A DNA stretch of 64,000 nucleotides from contig JALCBY010000015.1 of the NCBI GenBank assembly GCA_028066055.1, forward strand, positions 6,728 to 70,727, given 5' to 3'. This DNA comes from Hyphomicrobiaceae bacterium (GTDB taxonomy: Bacteria; Pseudomonadota; Alphaproteobacteria; Rhizobiales; Methyloligellaceae). Below, piece by piece: positions 40,526 to 51,358 of the stretch. Both the position numbers and the translations under genes were made by a program. How positions within the stretch are numbered: position 1 is the stretch's first letter; the number at the start of each line of letters is the position of its first letter. The notes below the pieces were generated by a model. The model saw only the letters and a list, made by a program, of their open reading frames with translations, was not told the DNA's origin and searched no databases.

Positions 40526-43055
40526 GAACTCCAAATCCCGAATGAAGGGCCTCGCCGGCATGACGCTGTCCCGCCGCGACTATATCAAGGCCAACGCCGT
40601 TGCCGCCGCCGCAGCAGCAGCCGGCATGCCCCTCACGGCAGCCGCCTCGCAACTGCAGACCGCAAGCCAGGCGACGGAACTCAAATGGTCCAAGGCGCCC
40701 TGCCGGTTCTGCGGCACCGGCTGCAGCGTCATGGTTGCGACCAAGGAGGGCCGCGTCGTTGCGACCCATGGCGATGTCCACGCGCCGGTCAACCGCGGGC
40801 TCAACTGCGTGAAAGGTTATTTCCTGTCCAAGATCATGTATGGCACGGACCGGCTGAAGCAGCCGCTGCTTCGCATGAAGGACGGCAAGTTCGACAAGAA
40901 TGGCGAATTCGCTCCGGTGTCGTGGGAGGAGGCCTTCGACGTCATGGAGGCCAAGTTCAAGGACGCCATCAGGAAGAACGGGCCGACCTCCGTCGGCATG
41001 TTCGGTTCCGGGCAATGGACCGTGTGGGAGGGCTATGCGGCATCCAAGCTGATGAAGGCTGGGTTCCGCTCCAACAACATCGATCCCAATGCGCGCCATT
41101 GCATGGCCTCCGCCGTCGCCGGTTTCATGCGCACCTTCGGCATCGACGAACCGATGGGGTGCTACGACGACATCGAGGAGACCGACGCCTTCGTGCTGTG
41201 GGGATCCAACATGGCGGAGATGCACCCGATCCTGTGGAGCCGGGTCGCGGACCGGCGTTTCAGCGCGCCGCACGTGAAGGTGGCTGTCCTTTCCGTGTTC
41301 CAGCACCGCTGTTTCGATCTGGCCGACGTGCCGGTGGTGTTCGAGCCGCAGACCGATCTCGCGATCCTGAATTTCATCGCCAAGCACATCATCGATACCG
41401 GCCGCGTGAACAAGGATTTCGTGTCCAAGCACGTGCGGTTCCGCCGCGGCAATACGGATATCGGATACGGGTTGCGCCCAGAGCATCCGCTCCAGAAGAA
41501 GGCGAAGAACGCCGGGAAGGCGGGCGGCTCATCGGACATGACGTTCGAGGAATATGCCAAATTCGTCGCCGATTACGACATCGACAAGGTGTCGAAGCTT
41601 TCCGGTGTGCCGAAGTCGCAACTGGAAAAGCTCGCGGAGATGTATGCCGACCCCAAGACCAAGGTCGTGTCCTTCTGGACCATGGGGTTCAACCAGCATA
41701 CCCGGGGCGTGTGGTGCAACAATCTGGTCTACAACCTACACCTGCTGACGGGCAAAATTTCATCCCCCGGCAACAGCCCCTTCTCGCTCACCGGCCAGCC
41801 TTCCGCCTGCGGAACGGCGCGCGAGGTGGGAACCTTTTCGCACCGGCTGCCGGCGGACATGGTCGTCGCCAACGAGAAGCACCGCGATATTGCGGAGAAG
41901 ATCTGGAAGTTGCCGAAGGGCACAATTCCCGCAAAACCCGGCTACCACGCGGTGCTTCAGAACCGGATGCTCAGGGACGGCAAGCTCAATGCCTACTGGG
42001 TCCAGTGTAACAACAACATGCAGGCCGCCCCGAACATCAACGAAGAGGGGTATCCCGGCTACCGCAATCCGGATGCGTTTGTCGTCGTGTCCGACGCTTA
42101 CCCGACGGTCACGGCCCAGGCTGCCGATCTCATCCTGCCCACGGCCATGTGGGTGGAGAAGGAAGGCGCTTACGGCAACGCGGAACGGCGTACCCAGTTC
42201 TGGCATCAGCTTGTCGATGCGCCGGGCGAGTCCAAATCGGATCTGTGGCAGCTCGTGGAATTCTCCAAGCGCTTCAAGACGGACGAGGTGTGGCCGGCCG
42301 ATCTGCTGGACAAGAACCCCGATTACAAGGGCAAGTCGCTGTACGAGGTGCTGTTCAAGAACGGCCAGGTGGACAAATTCCCTTTGTCGGACGCGAGCCT
42401 CAAATATGAAAATGTCGAAGCCAAGCATTTCGGCTTCTACATTCAGAAAGGCCTGTTTGAGGAATATGCCACCTTCGGGCGCGGCAAAGCTCACGATTTG
42501 GCGCCGTTCGACACCTATCACAAGGTGCGCGGCCTGCGTTGGCCCGTTGTCGATGGCCAGGAAACGCGCTGGCGCTTCCGGGAGCTGCATGACCCCTATG
42601 TGGAAGAAGGTTCGGGCGTGCAGTTTTACGGCCATGCCGACAAGAAAGCGCGCATTTTCGCCCTGCCCTACGAGCCGGCGGCCGAAGCTCCGGACAAGGA
42701 ATTCGACCTGTGGCTGTCGACGGGCCGCGTTCTGGAGCACTGGCATTCGGGCTCCATGACGCAACGGGTGCCGGAACTCTTCAAGGCGGTTCCGGATGCG
42801 GTTTGCTACATGCACCCCGACGACGCGGAAGCGCGCAAGTTACGCCGTGGGACCGAGGTGCGCGTGATATCCCGGCGCGGCGAAATCAGGACGCGCATTG
42901 AAACCCGTGGCCGCAACAAGCCGCCGCGCGGCCTCGTTTTCGTTCCCTGGTTCGATGCCAGCCAGCTCATCAACAAGGTGACGCTGGATGCAACCGACCC
43001 CATCTCCAAGCAAACGGATTTCAAGAAATGCGCTGTCAAAGTCGTTCCCGCGTGA
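40518..43055 (+). CDS. napA: NapA, periplasmic nitrate reductase catalytic subunit
   Basis: An 845-aa molybdoenzyme. ATG 40518 has GGAGGAG at 40504-40510. The twin-arginine signal SRRDYIK with Arg at 19-20 directs folded export. The [4Fe-4S] ligands are C62, C65, C69 and C97 (CRFCGTGC, then LNCVKGYF). The molybdenum Cys is in [13 protein letters not shown]. The middle and C-terminal Mo-bis-MGD domains (for example [11 protein letters not shown] and [13 protein letters not shown]) are complete. It reduces nitrate to nitrite in the periplasm. The gene overlaps napD and napB. Confidence 0.97.
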   Translation: MSRNSKSRMKGLAGMTLSRRDYIKANAVAAAAAAAGMPLTAAASQLQTASQATELKWSKAPCRFCGTGCSVMVATKEGRVVATHGDVHAPVNRGLNCVKGYFLSKIMYGTDRLKQPLLRMKDGKFDKNGEFAPVSWEEAFDVMEAKFKDAIRKNGPTSVGMFGSGQWTVWEGYAASKLMKAGFRSNNIDPNARHCMASAVAGFMRTFGIDEPMGCYDDIEETDAFVLWGSNMAEMHPILWSRVADRRFSAPHVKVAVLSVFQHRCFDLADVPVVFEPQTDLAILNFIAKHIIDTGRVNKDFVSKHVRFRRGNTDIGYGLRPEHPLQKKAKNAGKAGGSSDMTFEEYAKFVADYDIDKVSKLSGVPKSQLEKLAEMYADPKTKVVSFWTMGFNQHTRGVWCNNLVYNLHLLTGKISSPGNSPFSLTGQPSACGTAREVGTFSHRLPADMVVANEKHRDIAEKIWKLPKGTIPAKPGYHAVLQNRMLRDGKLNAYWVQCNNNMQAAPNINEEGYPGYRNPDAFVVVSDAYPTVTAQAADLILPTAMWVEKEGAYGNAERRTQFWHQLVDAPGESKSDLWQLVEFSKRFKTDEVWPADLLDKNPDYKGKSLYEVLFKNGQVDKFPLSDASLKYENVEAKHFGFYIQKGLFEEYATFGRGKAHDLAPFDTYHKVRGLRWPVVDGQETRWRFRELHDPYVEEGSGVQFYGHADKKARIFALPYEPAAEAPDKEFDLWLSTGRVLEHWHSGSMTQRVPELFKAVPDAVCYMHPDDAEARKLRRGTEVRVISRRGEIRTRIETRGRNKPPRGLVFVPWFDASQLINKVTLDATDPISKQTDFKKCAVKVVPA

Positions 43056-43525
43056 TCCGGTCCGCTTTCGTCCTTCTGGCCGCCTGTATTGTTGTAATCG
43101 GTGCCGGCGTGGTCGCCGACGCGGAGGATGAATATCCCCTCGCCACGTTGCGCAGCGCGCCGATTTCCAAACATGTCGTCCCGCCGAAGATGCCGAAGGT
43201 GGTCAATTCGGATATACGTCAGGCCCGCAACTATCCGGAGCAGCCGCCTCTCATTCCCCATACCATCCGCGGCTACCAGGTGGATCTCAACTTCAACAAG
43301 TGTTTGAGCTGCCACGCGCGCACGGCGACGGAAGATTCGCAGGCGCCGATGGTCAGCGTGACCCATTTCATGGATCGCGACGGGCAGGTGCGCGCATCCG
43401 TTTCACCGCGCCGCTACTTCTGTACCCAGTGCCACGTCGTTCAGAACGAGGTGAAGCCTCTGACCGAAAACACCTTCATCGATGTCGACCGCGTCATCTC
43501 CGACGTCATGAAGAAGGGGAACTGA
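43028..43525 (+). CDS. napB: NapB, dihaem cytochrome c subunit
   Basis: A 165-aa protein with a signal peptide ([21 protein letters not shown]). Two haem c sites, CLSCH and CTQCH, are in the second half, and the conserved [18 protein letters not shown] stretch precedes them. It passes electrons from NapC to NapA. Its start lies 28 bases inside the napA end, a translational overlap that would couple subunit synthesis. Confidence 0.95.
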   Translation: MRCQSRSRVIRSAFVLLAACIVVIGAGVVADAEDEYPLATLRSAPISKHVVPPKMPKVVNSDIRQARNYPEQPPLIPHTIRGYQVDLNFNKCLSCHARTATEDSQAPMVSVTHFMDRDGQVRASVSPRRYFCTQCHVVQNEVKPLTENTFIDVDRVISDVMKKGN

Positions 43526-43528
43526 CCG

Positions 43529-44140
43529 GTGCGGGGCTTCTACAATCGGGCCAAAGAGCGGGTGAAGGGGTACTGGCACACGCTCAGTACACCCAGCAAA
43601 TATTTCAGCCTGGGCTTCCTCACGGTCGGTGGCTTTATCGCGGGCATCATCTTCTGGGGTGCCTTCAACACGGCGCTTGAGGTGACCAACACCGAGACGT
43701 TCTGCGTATCGTGTCACGAGATGCGTGACAATGTGTTCGCGGAACTGAAATCCACCATCCACTACACCAACCGCTCCGGCGTGCGCGCTACCTGCCCAGA
43801 CTGTCATGTGCCGCATGAGTGGACGGACAAGATCGCCCGCAAGATGCAGGCGTCCAAGGAGGTCTGGGGCAAGATTTTCGGAACCATCAATACGCGCGAG
43901 AAATTCCTCGAAAAACGTCTGGAGCTTGCCCTGCATGAGTGGGAGCGCCTGAAGGCGAACGACTCGCTCGAATGCCGCAACTGCCACAATTTTCAGTTCA
44001 TGGACTTCACGCAGCAGAGCAAACGCGCCGCCGACCATCACGAGCGCTTTCTCACTTCGAAAGAGAAAACCTGCATCGACTGCCACAAGGGTATCGCCCA
44101 TCAGCTTCCTGATATGAGCAAGACGGTGGCCGCGCAGTAG
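43529..44140 (+). CDS. napC: NapC, tetrahaem quinol dehydrogenase
   Basis: A 203-aa membrane-anchored cytochrome of the NapC/NirT family starting with GTG 43529, 3 bases after napB. A single N-terminal helix ([19 protein letters not shown]) anchors it. Four haem motifs follow: CVSCH, CPDCH, CRNCH and CIDCH. It oxidises quinol in the inner membrane and delivers electrons to NapB. The absence of napFGH makes it the only quinol link for NapA here. Confidence 0.95.
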   Translation: MRGFYNRAKERVKGYWHTLSTPSKYFSLGFLTVGGFIAGIIFWGAFNTALEVTNTETFCVSCHEMRDNVFAELKSTIHYTNRSGVRATCPDCHVPHEWTDKIARKMQASKEVWGKIFGTINTREKFLEKRLELALHEWERLKANDSLECRNCHNFQFMDFTQQSKRAADHHERFLTSKEKTCIDCHKGIAHQLPDMSKTVAAQ

Positions 44141-44198
44141 CGTTTGGGGGCGTCGCGAACTAGTTTGTGCCGAACCGGACACGACTTGGGTTGGCACA

Positions 44199-44882
44199 AT
44201 GCATGGCGTTCAGGAAACGAGCAGCCTGCCGCGGACGATCTGGACCATCGCGCACCTGCTGATTGTCTGCGCGGTCGCGTGGCTTTATTTCGGCAATGGC
44301 ATTCAAACGATCGGGCGGTTGGCCGGAGTCGCGTTGCAGGACGGTGACCCGGGCCGGCGGGTCGTGCTCATGGCCTTCTCCGTCATTCTGTTCGCACGGA
44401 TGACCTATACCGCGTTTGGGTTGTTGGAGCGGCGTTTCGATTGGAGCGAGTGCGTCGCGGTAATCGGTGCGGTTGCGTTTTATCAGTTCGGCTTCGCGCT
44501 CATGGGCGCCACGTCGACGGCGCCGCTTGGCATTTCGGACCTTGCAGCCGTATCGCTGTTCGCCCTTGGCGGATATCTGAATACCGGTTCGGAAATCGAA
44601 CGCAAACGCTTCAAGCAGGATCCGGCCAACAAGGGCAAACTCTACACGCAGGAGCTGTTTGTCTTGGTGCGGCATCCGAACTATCTGGGCGATATTGTAT
44701 GGGCGCTGGGATGGGCACTGATGACGCGCAATGGATGGGCGCTATTCATTCCGGCTATCGCGGCTTGCGGTTTCATCGTCATGTTCATTCCGCAGCTTTT
44801 CTCCTACCTCGCGGAGCGTTACGGTCAGCAGTATCGGGAATGGGCCGGAAGGACGAAGCGGCTGATTCCATTCCTCTACTAG
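44199..44882 (+). CDS. Isoprenylcysteine/phospholipid methyltransferase-like membrane protein
   Basis: A 227-aa integral membrane protein with about five to six helices and the C-terminal pattern LFVLVRHPNYLGDIVW then ERYGQQYREWAGRTKRLIPF. This is the ICMT/phospholipid-methyltransferase family layout (RHPNYxG, then ER-x-Y). Members methylate carboxyl or lipid groups with SAM. It starts 58 bases after napC but has no known nitrate role; it is probably an independent gene. Confidence 0.8.
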   Translation: MHGVQETSSLPRTIWTIAHLLIVCAVAWLYFGNGIQTIGRLAGVALQDGDPGRRVVLMAFSVILFARMTYTAFGLLERRFDWSECVAVIGAVAFYQFGFALMGATSTAPLGISDLAAVSLFALGGYLNTGSEIERKRFKQDPANKGKLYTQELFVLVRHPNYLGDIVWALGWALMTRNGWALFIPAIAACGFIVMFIPQLFSYLAERYGQQYREWAGRTKRLIPFLY

Positions 44883-44908
44883 GAGAGACCGGTCCGGCAG
44901 GAATCCAG

Positions 44909-45775
44909 ATGAGCAACCAGGAAGAAATCAACATCCGCCGCCTGTCCGGCAACATCGGCACGGAAATCACCGGGGTGTCCGTCTCGGACGACCTGACCAA
45001 CGCTGCATTCGACACGCTCCGTCGTGCCTTCAACGATCATTCCGTACTGGTGTTCCGCAACCAGAACCTGAATCCGGAAGAGCTGGTCTCGTTTTCGCGC
45101 CGCTTCGGCCCTCTGGAACGGCATGTGCTGAAACAGTTTTCCCATCCCGATAACCCGGACGTGTTTCTGATCTCCAACGTCAGGGAAAAAGGAAAGCCCG
45201 TTGGCGCTATTCGAGCCGGGCAGTACTGGCATTCGGACTGCTCCTACATGGCCAAGCCCACCATGGCATCGGTGCTCCACGCGCTGGAAGTACCGTCCAC
45301 CGGCGGCGACACCATGTTTACAAGCATGGCGGCGGCCTATGACGAGCTGTCGGAATCCATGAAAGCATTGCTGTCCGGCCTCAGGGCCGTCCACGATTAC
45401 ACCAATGCGTGGGATGTGTTCTTCTCCCGCGTGGCGGATCGCCCGCCCCTGTCGGAGGAGGAGCGCGCAAAGGTGCCGCCGGTCGAGCACCCGCTGGTTC
45501 GCACGCATCCGGACACGGGCCGGAAGGTTCTGTTCGTCAATCCCGGATTCACCCGTCACATCGCCGGCCTGAGCGAAAGCGAAAGCCGCGCCCTGCTCGG
45601 CTTTCTTTTCGCGCACGCCCAGCAGCCCCATTTCATTTACCGGCACCGGTGGACGCCGGGCGACCTGGTGATGTGGGACAACCGCGCCACCTGGCACTTG
45701 GCGATCGCCGACTATGACATGAACGAGCGGCGCCATTTCCACCGCACCAGCATCGCAGGTGACGCGCCTTACTAA
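44909..45775 (+). CDS. TauD/TfdA-family Fe(II)/2-oxoglutarate dioxygenase
   Basis: A 288-aa dioxygenase. ATG 44909 (MSNQEEINIRRLSG). Iron ligands are H and D in the HSDCSY motif and the distal His in the NRATWHLAIADYD stretch, with the 2-oxoglutarate Arg at the ERRHFHRTS end. TauD-type enzymes hydroxylate taurine, alkylsulfates or phenoxyacetates. In taurine use they release sulfite, which the Apr-Sat system elsewhere in this window could oxidise, but this link is speculative since the locus is distant and carries no sulfonate transporter. Confidence 0.88.
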   Translation: MSNQEEINIRRLSGNIGTEITGVSVSDDLTNAAFDTLRRAFNDHSVLVFRNQNLNPEELVSFSRRFGPLERHVLKQFSHPDNPDVFLISNVREKGKPVGAIRAGQYWHSDCSYMAKPTMASVLHALEVPSTGGDTMFTSMAAAYDELSESMKALLSGLRAVHDYTNAWDVFFSRVADRPPLSEEERAKVPPVEHPLVRTHPDTGRKVLFVNPGFTRHIAGLSESESRALLGFLFAHAQQPHFIYRHRWTPGDLVMWDNRATWHLAIADYDMNERRHFHRTSIAGDAPY

Positions 45776-45860
45776 GCCGTGTACTCATTCCTATCTGACG
45801 GCAACCGACCGTGCTTTATGCGCTTCAGCACCTGATGTTGCTGAAGATGCCGATAACATG

Positions 45861-46588
45861 TCATTTCGAAAAGTATCCGCCCGCATTTAGTTTTTCTGCA
45901 AGCTGCCGTACGCCATCAGCGCCATCATTTTCGTGCAGCCAGTTTAATGTCCGACAGGCCACCATAGCATATATCGGGCGCTTACCCTGGCCCGCCACAC
46001 GCCCCCACTCAGATATTGAGGCCGGCAAGTCACCCTCATCAGTTGTTGTAACACAGGATAACTCCCCGTTTGGCAGGATCTCGAGATAGCGTTCATCCTT
46101 CGAAACAATGACGGCGAGACCTTCGTCGAACCAAGCGGGTAGCGCGCCCCTCAAAAGCCCAACTTCGCCAATCCGCCCGTGCAATTCGATATGGGCCAAT
46201 TCATGAGCGATGATCACAGTATCCCAGCCATCGGGCGAAACGTGAATGAACGTCGCGCCGTAGGCTCTTGCCTTGGCACCTCTGCCACCTAAACGACGGT
46301 CGCATTCAGATGAGCGACAGACCAAAAAACCGGTGCCGCGACTTGGCGAGTTTCATAGAAAGTGAGCAACCGGACTTCCGCTTCGCGGAGCATCCTACTG
46401 AATTCCTTTTGCTCAGATTCCGTTGTGTTTTCTTCTAGATAGACAGACTTGCCGATGCTGCGAAAACCATAGCACGAAGGGCATCCGTAAGCCGCTACAG
46501 CCGGAAGGAATGTTGAGATTGCGACCAAAGCAGTCAGAACAAGAAGGATCAAAGTAGCCACGCCAATCAGTGTCCATCTTTTGCTCAT
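45861..46588 (-). pseudogene. HExxH metallopeptidase-like protein broken by a one-base frameshift
   Basis: Two overlapping frames form one gene. Frame 1 (46588 to about 46325) codes a signal/membrane helix (LILLVLTALVAISTFLP) then GCPSCYGFRSIGKSVYLEE and ends near VAAPVF. Frame 2 (down to 45861) begins within VCRSSECDRRLGGRG and continues to IIAHELAHIELHGRIG and AWFDEGLAVIVS, carrying the HELAH zinc motif and the following Glu. Adding one T to the run of six at 46324-46329 (AAAAAA on the plus strand) would join them. Family: exported putative metallopeptidases of unknown substrate. A real deletion or a sequencing error in the homopolymer are both possible. Confidence 0.75.
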
Positions 46589-46613
46589 GGCTGCGCATCC
46601 TGACGCTTAGTTT

Positions 46614-46820
46614 TCAATAGGCTATCGAGTTATCTGGTGTGGGAGATCGTGCTTGTTCGAAGCCTGAGAAACCAATGGCATACGAGACTTCGGGAGCACC
46701 AAGTTGCAGCTGGGCAAACTTCCCGCCCCGGAGAAAACCGATGCGATCCAGTTTGCTTTCAGCGAATAGCTGTGTCGGGATTGAAATCATATTGAGTGCT
46801 TCTTCAATCGGATCAAGCAT
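46614..46820 (-). CDS. Possible 68-aa protein upstream of the frameshifted peptidase
   Basis: A 68-aa frame on the same strand, 26 bases before the peptidase gene. It reads MLDPIEEALNMISIPTQ, then FLRGGKFAQLQLGAPEVSYA. No motif is recognised. The composition is plausible for a protein but the region is lower in GC, so it may be a remnant. It may be a partial gene from the same acquired islet. Confidence 0.3.
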   Translation of the reverse strand: MLDPIEEALNMISIPTQLFAESKLDRIGFLRGGKFAQLQLGAPEVSYAIGFSGFEQARSPTPDNSIAY

Positions 46821-46939
46821 TGCAGATGTATTGCAACGAGATCTGAAAACATGCCGCCGGCTTTCTGGCCTTTGTCAAACTGGCCGCAACCCAACTTTGG
46901 CTGCGAGTTAATGAGTTCAGGGGCTGGCCAATGCGGCAG

Positions 46940-47800
46940 TTACCCTTTCGCCGCCGTTACGAATTCCCTCCAGCGGTCGCGGTCGATAAAGCCGTAATGT
47001 CCCGCCCCCTCCCATTCGTGCAGGGTGCTATGCGGCAATTCCTCGGCAAGATAGCGGGGCATGTCGGGTGAGATGATGTCGTCAGCGGTACCGTAGAAAA
47101 TGTCGGCCGGCTGCTTGACGGCCTTGGGATCGAACCCCCAGTGCCACAGCGCCTTTGTCATTTCGTAGACCCCCTCTTCCTCCTGTATGTAACCGAGATG
47201 GAAATTCTCCTCGAACATCGCCTCCTGTTCCGGCGTGCGGGTGAACGTCTGCGCGTCGTGAGGCAGATCATCTCCCGCCGAGGCAACATACGACGCCACG
47301 TCCTTCTCGATCTTCTCGGCCTCCATGCGCATGGCCCAGCGCAACAGCCGGTGATGGTTGCGCATGCGCACGATCATTTTCAGATCCTTCATGACCAGCA
47401 TATCGGTGACGCCGGGGGCATCGAACGGCGCGACGGGTGAGGCGAGCGTCACCTTGCGGACGCGTTCGGGCAGATGATACGCGATCGACAGCGCGTGCGG
47501 CCCGCCACCGGAATGCCCCGCCACGGTAAAAGTGTCGAGCTTGAGGTGATCGGCCAGTTGTTCCATGTCTGCCCCCCAGTCAACCATCTTACGGCCCGGT
47601 TTCGGCGACGATCCGCCTACACCCGGCTGATCGGCGCAGATCCAGCGCACGCCTAGGGAAGCGGTGAGCGCATCGTCGGAATTGCGGATGACGTGGGAAT
47701 CGGAAAAGCCATGACTGAAGATGACCGGCGCACCTGCCGGATCGCCGAAACTGCCGTAGCTGAGCGTTCGCCCATCGGTGAGCGTCATGTCCTGGCTCAT
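46940..47800 (-). CDS. Alpha/beta hydrolase
   Basis: A 286-aa hydrolase. The nucleophile elbow is VAGHSGGGPHAL (G-H-S-G-G), the oxyanion region is VIFSHGFSDSH, and the acid and catalytic His lie in YGTADDIISPD and GAGHYGFIDRD. The cap region is acidic and helical. No signal peptide. Family members include esterases, epoxide or haloalkane-type hydrolases; the substrate is not predictable. It is a single gene with nothing obvious in common with the pair at 21867. Confidence 0.87.
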   Translation of the reverse strand: MSQDMTLTDGRTLSYGSFGDPAGAPVIFSHGFSDSHVIRNSDDALTASLGVRWICADQPGVGGSSPKPGRKMVDWGADMEQLADHLKLDTFTVAGHSGGGPHALSIAYHLPERVRKVTLASPVAPFDAPGVTDMLVMKDLKMIVRMRNHHRLLRWAMRMEAEKIEKDVASYVASAGDDLPHDAQTFTRTPEQEAMFEENFHLGYIQEEEGVYEMTKALWHWGFDPKAVKQPADIFYGTADDIISPDMPRYLAEELPHSTLHEWEGAGHYGFIDRDRWREFVTAAKG

Positions 47801-48025
47801 ATTTATCTCTCCACAGCTATTGCCTTGGCGTGTTGGACGTCCAGGCGGGTGCGCAAGAGTTCGCTACCCGCTTGGGGTCGGACAGAGTGCCCACAAGGAT
47901 GATGGGGCGCGGAAGGCTTAAACGTAAAGTCCGGATACACCCTGACGGATGAGCATGGTGGGATAACGGCAGCGGCCGCGCGCTATAAGCGCACGGCCGC
48001 ATCACTTGCGAGACCTGGATAGAGC

Positions 48026-50338
48026 TTAGGCAGCGCGGACAGTATCCAGGAACTTGGAAACCTCGGTCTTGAGATTTTCAGCCTGTTGCGAGAGTTCTCC
48101 GGCGGCACCGCTGATCTGCGTCGCGGCCGCACCCGTTTCTCCCGTGGCGCTGTTGACCTCTTCGATATTGGACGCAACTTCGCGGGTGCCCGCCGCGGCC
48201 TGCTCGACGTTGCGGGCGATTTCGGACGTTGCGGCGCCCTGCTCCTCAACCGCCGCGGCGATCCCGGCTGCGATCTTGTCCATCTCGTCGATGGTCTTGG
48301 TGATCTTCTCGATTGCGCCAACGGCGTTGCCGGTAGAGTCCTGGATTTCCGAAATTTGCGACGCAATCTGTTCCGTCGCTTTCGACGTTTGCGCGGCCAG
48401 ATCCTTGACCTCCGACGCGACGACGGCAAATCCCTTGCCTGCTTCGCCCGCACGGGCCGCCTCGATGGTGGCGTTGAGAGCAAGCAGGTTGGTCTGGTCC
48501 GCGATTTCGGTGATCATGTTCACGACCTCGCCGATCGCGTTGGTGGTCTCCACCAGGCCGCGAATGCGTTCATCGGTCTGCTTGGCGCCTTCCACCGCGC
48601 GTGCCGCGACTTCGGACGATTGCGTCACCTGACGGCTGATCTCGGAAATCGAGCTGGAGAGTTCCTCGGCTGCCGAAGCAACGGTCTGTACGTTGGCGGA
48701 AGCCTCCTCCGAAGCCGAAGCGACCGCAGTGCTCTTGTTTTGGCTTTCGGTTGCCAGCGAAGACATCGATTCCGAGGACGCCTGCATTTCGGTTGCAGCC
48801 GACGCCACCGTCTCGACAATACCGCCGACGCTGGTTTCGAATTCGGAGGCCATTTTTTCCATCATGGCCTTTTTCTCTTTTTCGGAGATTTCCTTGGCTT
48901 CTTCCTGCTCGGCCTCGAGACGCTTCATCTCGATGGCATTGTCCTTGAAGACCTGCACGGTGGAGGCCATCTCGCCGATTTCATCCGTGCGGTCCTGTGC
49001 CGGAATTTCCGTTTCCAGATCACCGTCCGCCAATTTCTGCATGGCGTTCGTCATGGAGGAGATAGGCGTCGCAAAGCTGCGGGCGATGAAAAAGCCGCAG
49101 AGCGCCACAAGTACCGCGCCGACGAGACCGGCCATCAGCATCAGCCGGGTCATCATCGTCTGGGCGGCAAACGCTTCTGCTTCGTCGATTTCGGCGAGCA
49201 GCGCCCATTTGACGCCGAGAATGTCAACCGGCGTGAAAGCTGAAAGAACAGGGTTGCCGTTGTAATCGGTGATGATTTCGGAGCCCTTTTCTCCGGCAAG
49301 CGCCGCAGTTGCCGCCGTGGTCTCAACCTTGCCTTTTTCCGGATTGCGGAATGACGCGACGACGGAGCGGTTCTTGGTATCGAGGTAGGAATCGGATCGC
49401 ATGAGATTGTCAGGTCCGACCAGATAGGTCTCACCGGTCTCGCCGAGCCCTGCGCGTTCGCTCATCACTTCGGTAATGCGATCCAGCGGCATCTGGAAAA
49501 TCAGCACGCCGATGGTCTTTCCGCCATCGAAGATCGGTGCGGCAATGAAACTCGCCGGAGCGTTGTAGGACGGCAGATATTGCTTGAAGTCGACAAAGGC
49601 GAATTCGCCAGGCGTCTTCAACTCGCGCGCCTTGCGGAAGGCTTCCGCGAAATTGGTATTGGCGTAAGGGCCGTCGACCAGCGACGTGGTGTAATCCAGT
49701 TCCTTGAACACCGAATAGACGATATCGCCCGAGTTGGGATCGACGAGAAAGATGTCGTAGTAGCCGAACTTGTCCAGGAAGCTCCGGATCGCCGGGTGAT
49801 ACTTGGCATGGGTGGTGTTGTAGCTTGACGCATCTGCAGCGCGGTCGAGTTTGTGCTTCTCACCGAGCGGGTTCTCATTGGCCTGGATATAGGCGTATTG
49901 CAGCGCAATCGAATCCTTATCGAGCTGTGAGAAAATCTTGTCGACGCCCGGATTGGATCCCGAATTCTGCTTTGCAAACTCGGGCGCGAACTGGCCGGTG
50001 TAATAGGTTTTGAGTTCCTTGGCCATTTGGGCGACTTGTTCGTCGGAGAGGTCGTTTTCCGCGCGATACGAGTTAGCGGCCGCGGAAAACTCCTTCATCG
50101 CGTCGATGACCATCGTGTCTTCCGACAGGGTCAGAACCTGGTCGCGAATGGTGTTGAAATATCTCTCGATGCCGCTTTTCTTGATTTCCTTTACGGCGGT
50201 GAGTTTCTGAAAGGCCTGCGATTCGATTTCCGCGCCGCTCTTTATCAGCGAGATGAGACCGATGATTGTGAACGGCACAAGACCTACCAACAGAAATGCT
50301 GCGATAAGCTTTGGCTTCATCTTCATTGCAAGTTTCAT
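48026..50338 (-). CDS. Methyl-accepting chemotaxis protein
   Basis: A 770-aa chemoreceptor. The ATG at 50338 ([11 protein letters not shown]) is preferred; a GTG 4 codons upstream is possible. A membrane helix ([19 protein letters not shown]) leads to a large periplasmic ligand domain of about 370 residues with two cache-like units: [39 protein letters not shown], and [20 protein letters not shown] second helix ([20 protein letters not shown]) precedes a HAMP domain ([16 protein letters not shown]) and the signalling hairpin tip [20 protein letters not shown]. It senses a small extracellular ligand and controls the CheA kinase. It stands alone. Confidence 0.95.
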   Translation of the reverse strand: MKLAMKMKPKLIAAFLLVGLVPFTIIGLISLIKSGAEIESQAFQKLTAVKEIKKSGIERYFNTIRDQVLTLSEDTMVIDAMKEFSAAANSYRAENDLSDEQVAQMAKELKTYYTGQFAPEFAKQNSGSNPGVDKIFSQLDKDSIALQYAYIQANENPLGEKHKLDRAADASSYNTTHAKYHPAIRSFLDKFGYYDIFLVDPNSGDIVYSVFKELDYTTSLVDGPYANTNFAEAFRKARELKTPGEFAFVDFKQYLPSYNAPASFIAAPIFDGGKTIGVLIFQMPLDRITEVMSERAGLGETGETYLVGPDNLMRSDSYLDTKNRSVVASFRNPEKGKVETTAATAALAGEKGSEIITDYNGNPVLSAFTPVDILGVKWALLAEIDEAEAFAAQTMMTRLMLMAGLVGAVLVALCGFFIARSFATPISSMTNAMQKLADGDLETEIPAQDRTDEIGEMASTVQVFKDNAIEMKRLEAEQEEAKEISEKEKKAMMEKMASEFETSVGGIVETVASAATEMQASSESMSSLATESQNKSTAVASASEEASANVQTVASAAEELSSSISEISRQVTQSSEVAARAVEGAKQTDERIRGLVETTNAIGEVVNMITEIADQTNLLALNATIEAARAGEAGKGFAVVASEVKDLAAQTSKATEQIASQISEIQDSTGNAVGAIEKITKTIDEMDKIAAGIAAAVEEQGAATSEIARNVEQAAAGTREVASNIEEVNSATGETGAAATQISGAAGELSQQAENLKTEVSKFLDTVRAA

Positions 50339-50699
50339 CTTGATCCCCACTCCGCGAATTAGCGATATGCTTTACCAATATTCGACACCCGCCCCAGCCT
50401 GAAAAAAGGTTGCGCGAGTCGCGTAATATTTAGGCACCCTGTGGTTGCTGAAGTCTTAATCACGCACGTGGAGCGTGCATTTTGCGCGGGGAAACTTCCG
50501 ATCTCAGATCAAAATTACGGCGTATGGAGATCGTTTACGGATGTCTTATCCGATTTTTACAGCTTGTAAGCAATAGATGGGCTGAATTGGGAAAAGAATG
50601 ACTGGTTTCGATGGGTCAATACTTCAGGCCGTGGATCGACATGCGCAAAGCGCGCACGCGACTTTCGACCGCGCCGGCCGTGAACTGGTTGGTCCCGTT
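50339..50699. other. Intergenic region between chemoreceptor and secreted-protein gene
   Basis: A 361-base gap; the chemoreceptor starts leftward from it and the secreted-protein gene ends into it. GCACG-N5-CGTGC followed by ATTTTG near 50464-50485 is a weak hairpin. The stretch 50395-50600 is lower in GC and likely contains the chemoreceptor promoter, but no strong hexamer pair was identified. No coding signal of note. Confidence 0.35.
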
Positions 50700-51092
50700 C
50701 TATTGCCGCGTCAGGGTAACGGTCGCAGAACCCTTGGAACTGGTGGCCTTGATGTGCTGCTTTCTGCCATTCACACTGATGCTGACATCTCCCGCAACGT
50801 CGTGCTGTTCGCTGTACAGCCGCCCGGTGTACCGGGTGTTGCTCAGTTTCACGACGCGGCCCGATGTCTGGAATGTTCCGTGCGCATGTGCGCAGGACAC
50901 ATGCACGACAAAGGTCCGTCCACTGCCTTCCTCGTAGCGAATGCGGCAACGGATTCGCTCCGCCTTTCCCGATGTCAGTTTGACCAGTCCATTGCCGCGC
51001 CAAGCGCCGGTGATTGACGCAGCTCCCGCCGTGTCGATGGTCAATGCCATGCCCAGCAACACTGCAAATACACTCGAAAGAAGATAACGCAT
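50700..51092 (-). CDS. Small secreted protein, hypothetical (paralogue of the 10571 gene)
   Basis: A 130-aa protein. ATG 51092 (MRYLLSSVFAVLLG), signal peptide ending AGA, mature part about 107 residues. It is homologous to the protein at 10571-10969 over its whole mature length: ASITGAWRGNGLVKL, IRCRIRYEEG, SCAHAHGTF, YTGRLYSEQ and VAGDVSISVNG all correspond to segments there, and both share two Cys. Exported; function unknown. The two copies are about 40 kb apart on opposite strands, so they are dispersed duplicates rather than tandem. Confidence 0.75.
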   Translation of the reverse strand: MRYLLSSVFAVLLGMALTIDTAGAASITGAWRGNGLVKLTSGKAERIRCRIRYEEGSGRTFVVHVSCAHAHGTFQTSGRVVKLSNTRYTGRLYSEQHDVAGDVSISVNGRKQHIKATSSKGSATVTLTRQ

Positions 51093-51358
51093 CTGTTTAC
51101 ACCCCCGCATCATGGGAGCCTGATTCGCCGATCGATAGCAAGGGAAGGTCAGGTGGTCGGGTGCTTTTTTGCGTCGATGGTGATCCTGGGGCAACACTCA
51201 TCGGCCGATGTCGGACGCTTGCCGGGCGGGATGTGAAGCGGGCGGCGGGCAAGATATGAAGCAGGCAGCGGGAGCGGTTCGTCGGGTGAGGAGTCCCGGC
51301 TTTCGAAAACGCGCTCCTCAGGCCCATGTCCCGCGCCGCCCTCCGCCGCCACGCCGGG

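Noticed and set aside
40685-42010. Plus-strand alternative frame inside napA
   Set aside because: It is an out-of-frame shadow of napA.
44909-45775. TauD as dedicated taurine dioxygenase feeding Apr-Sat
   Set aside because: No taurine or sulfonate transporter or other sulfonate gene is adjacent and the family has many substrates, so the specific role is not supported.
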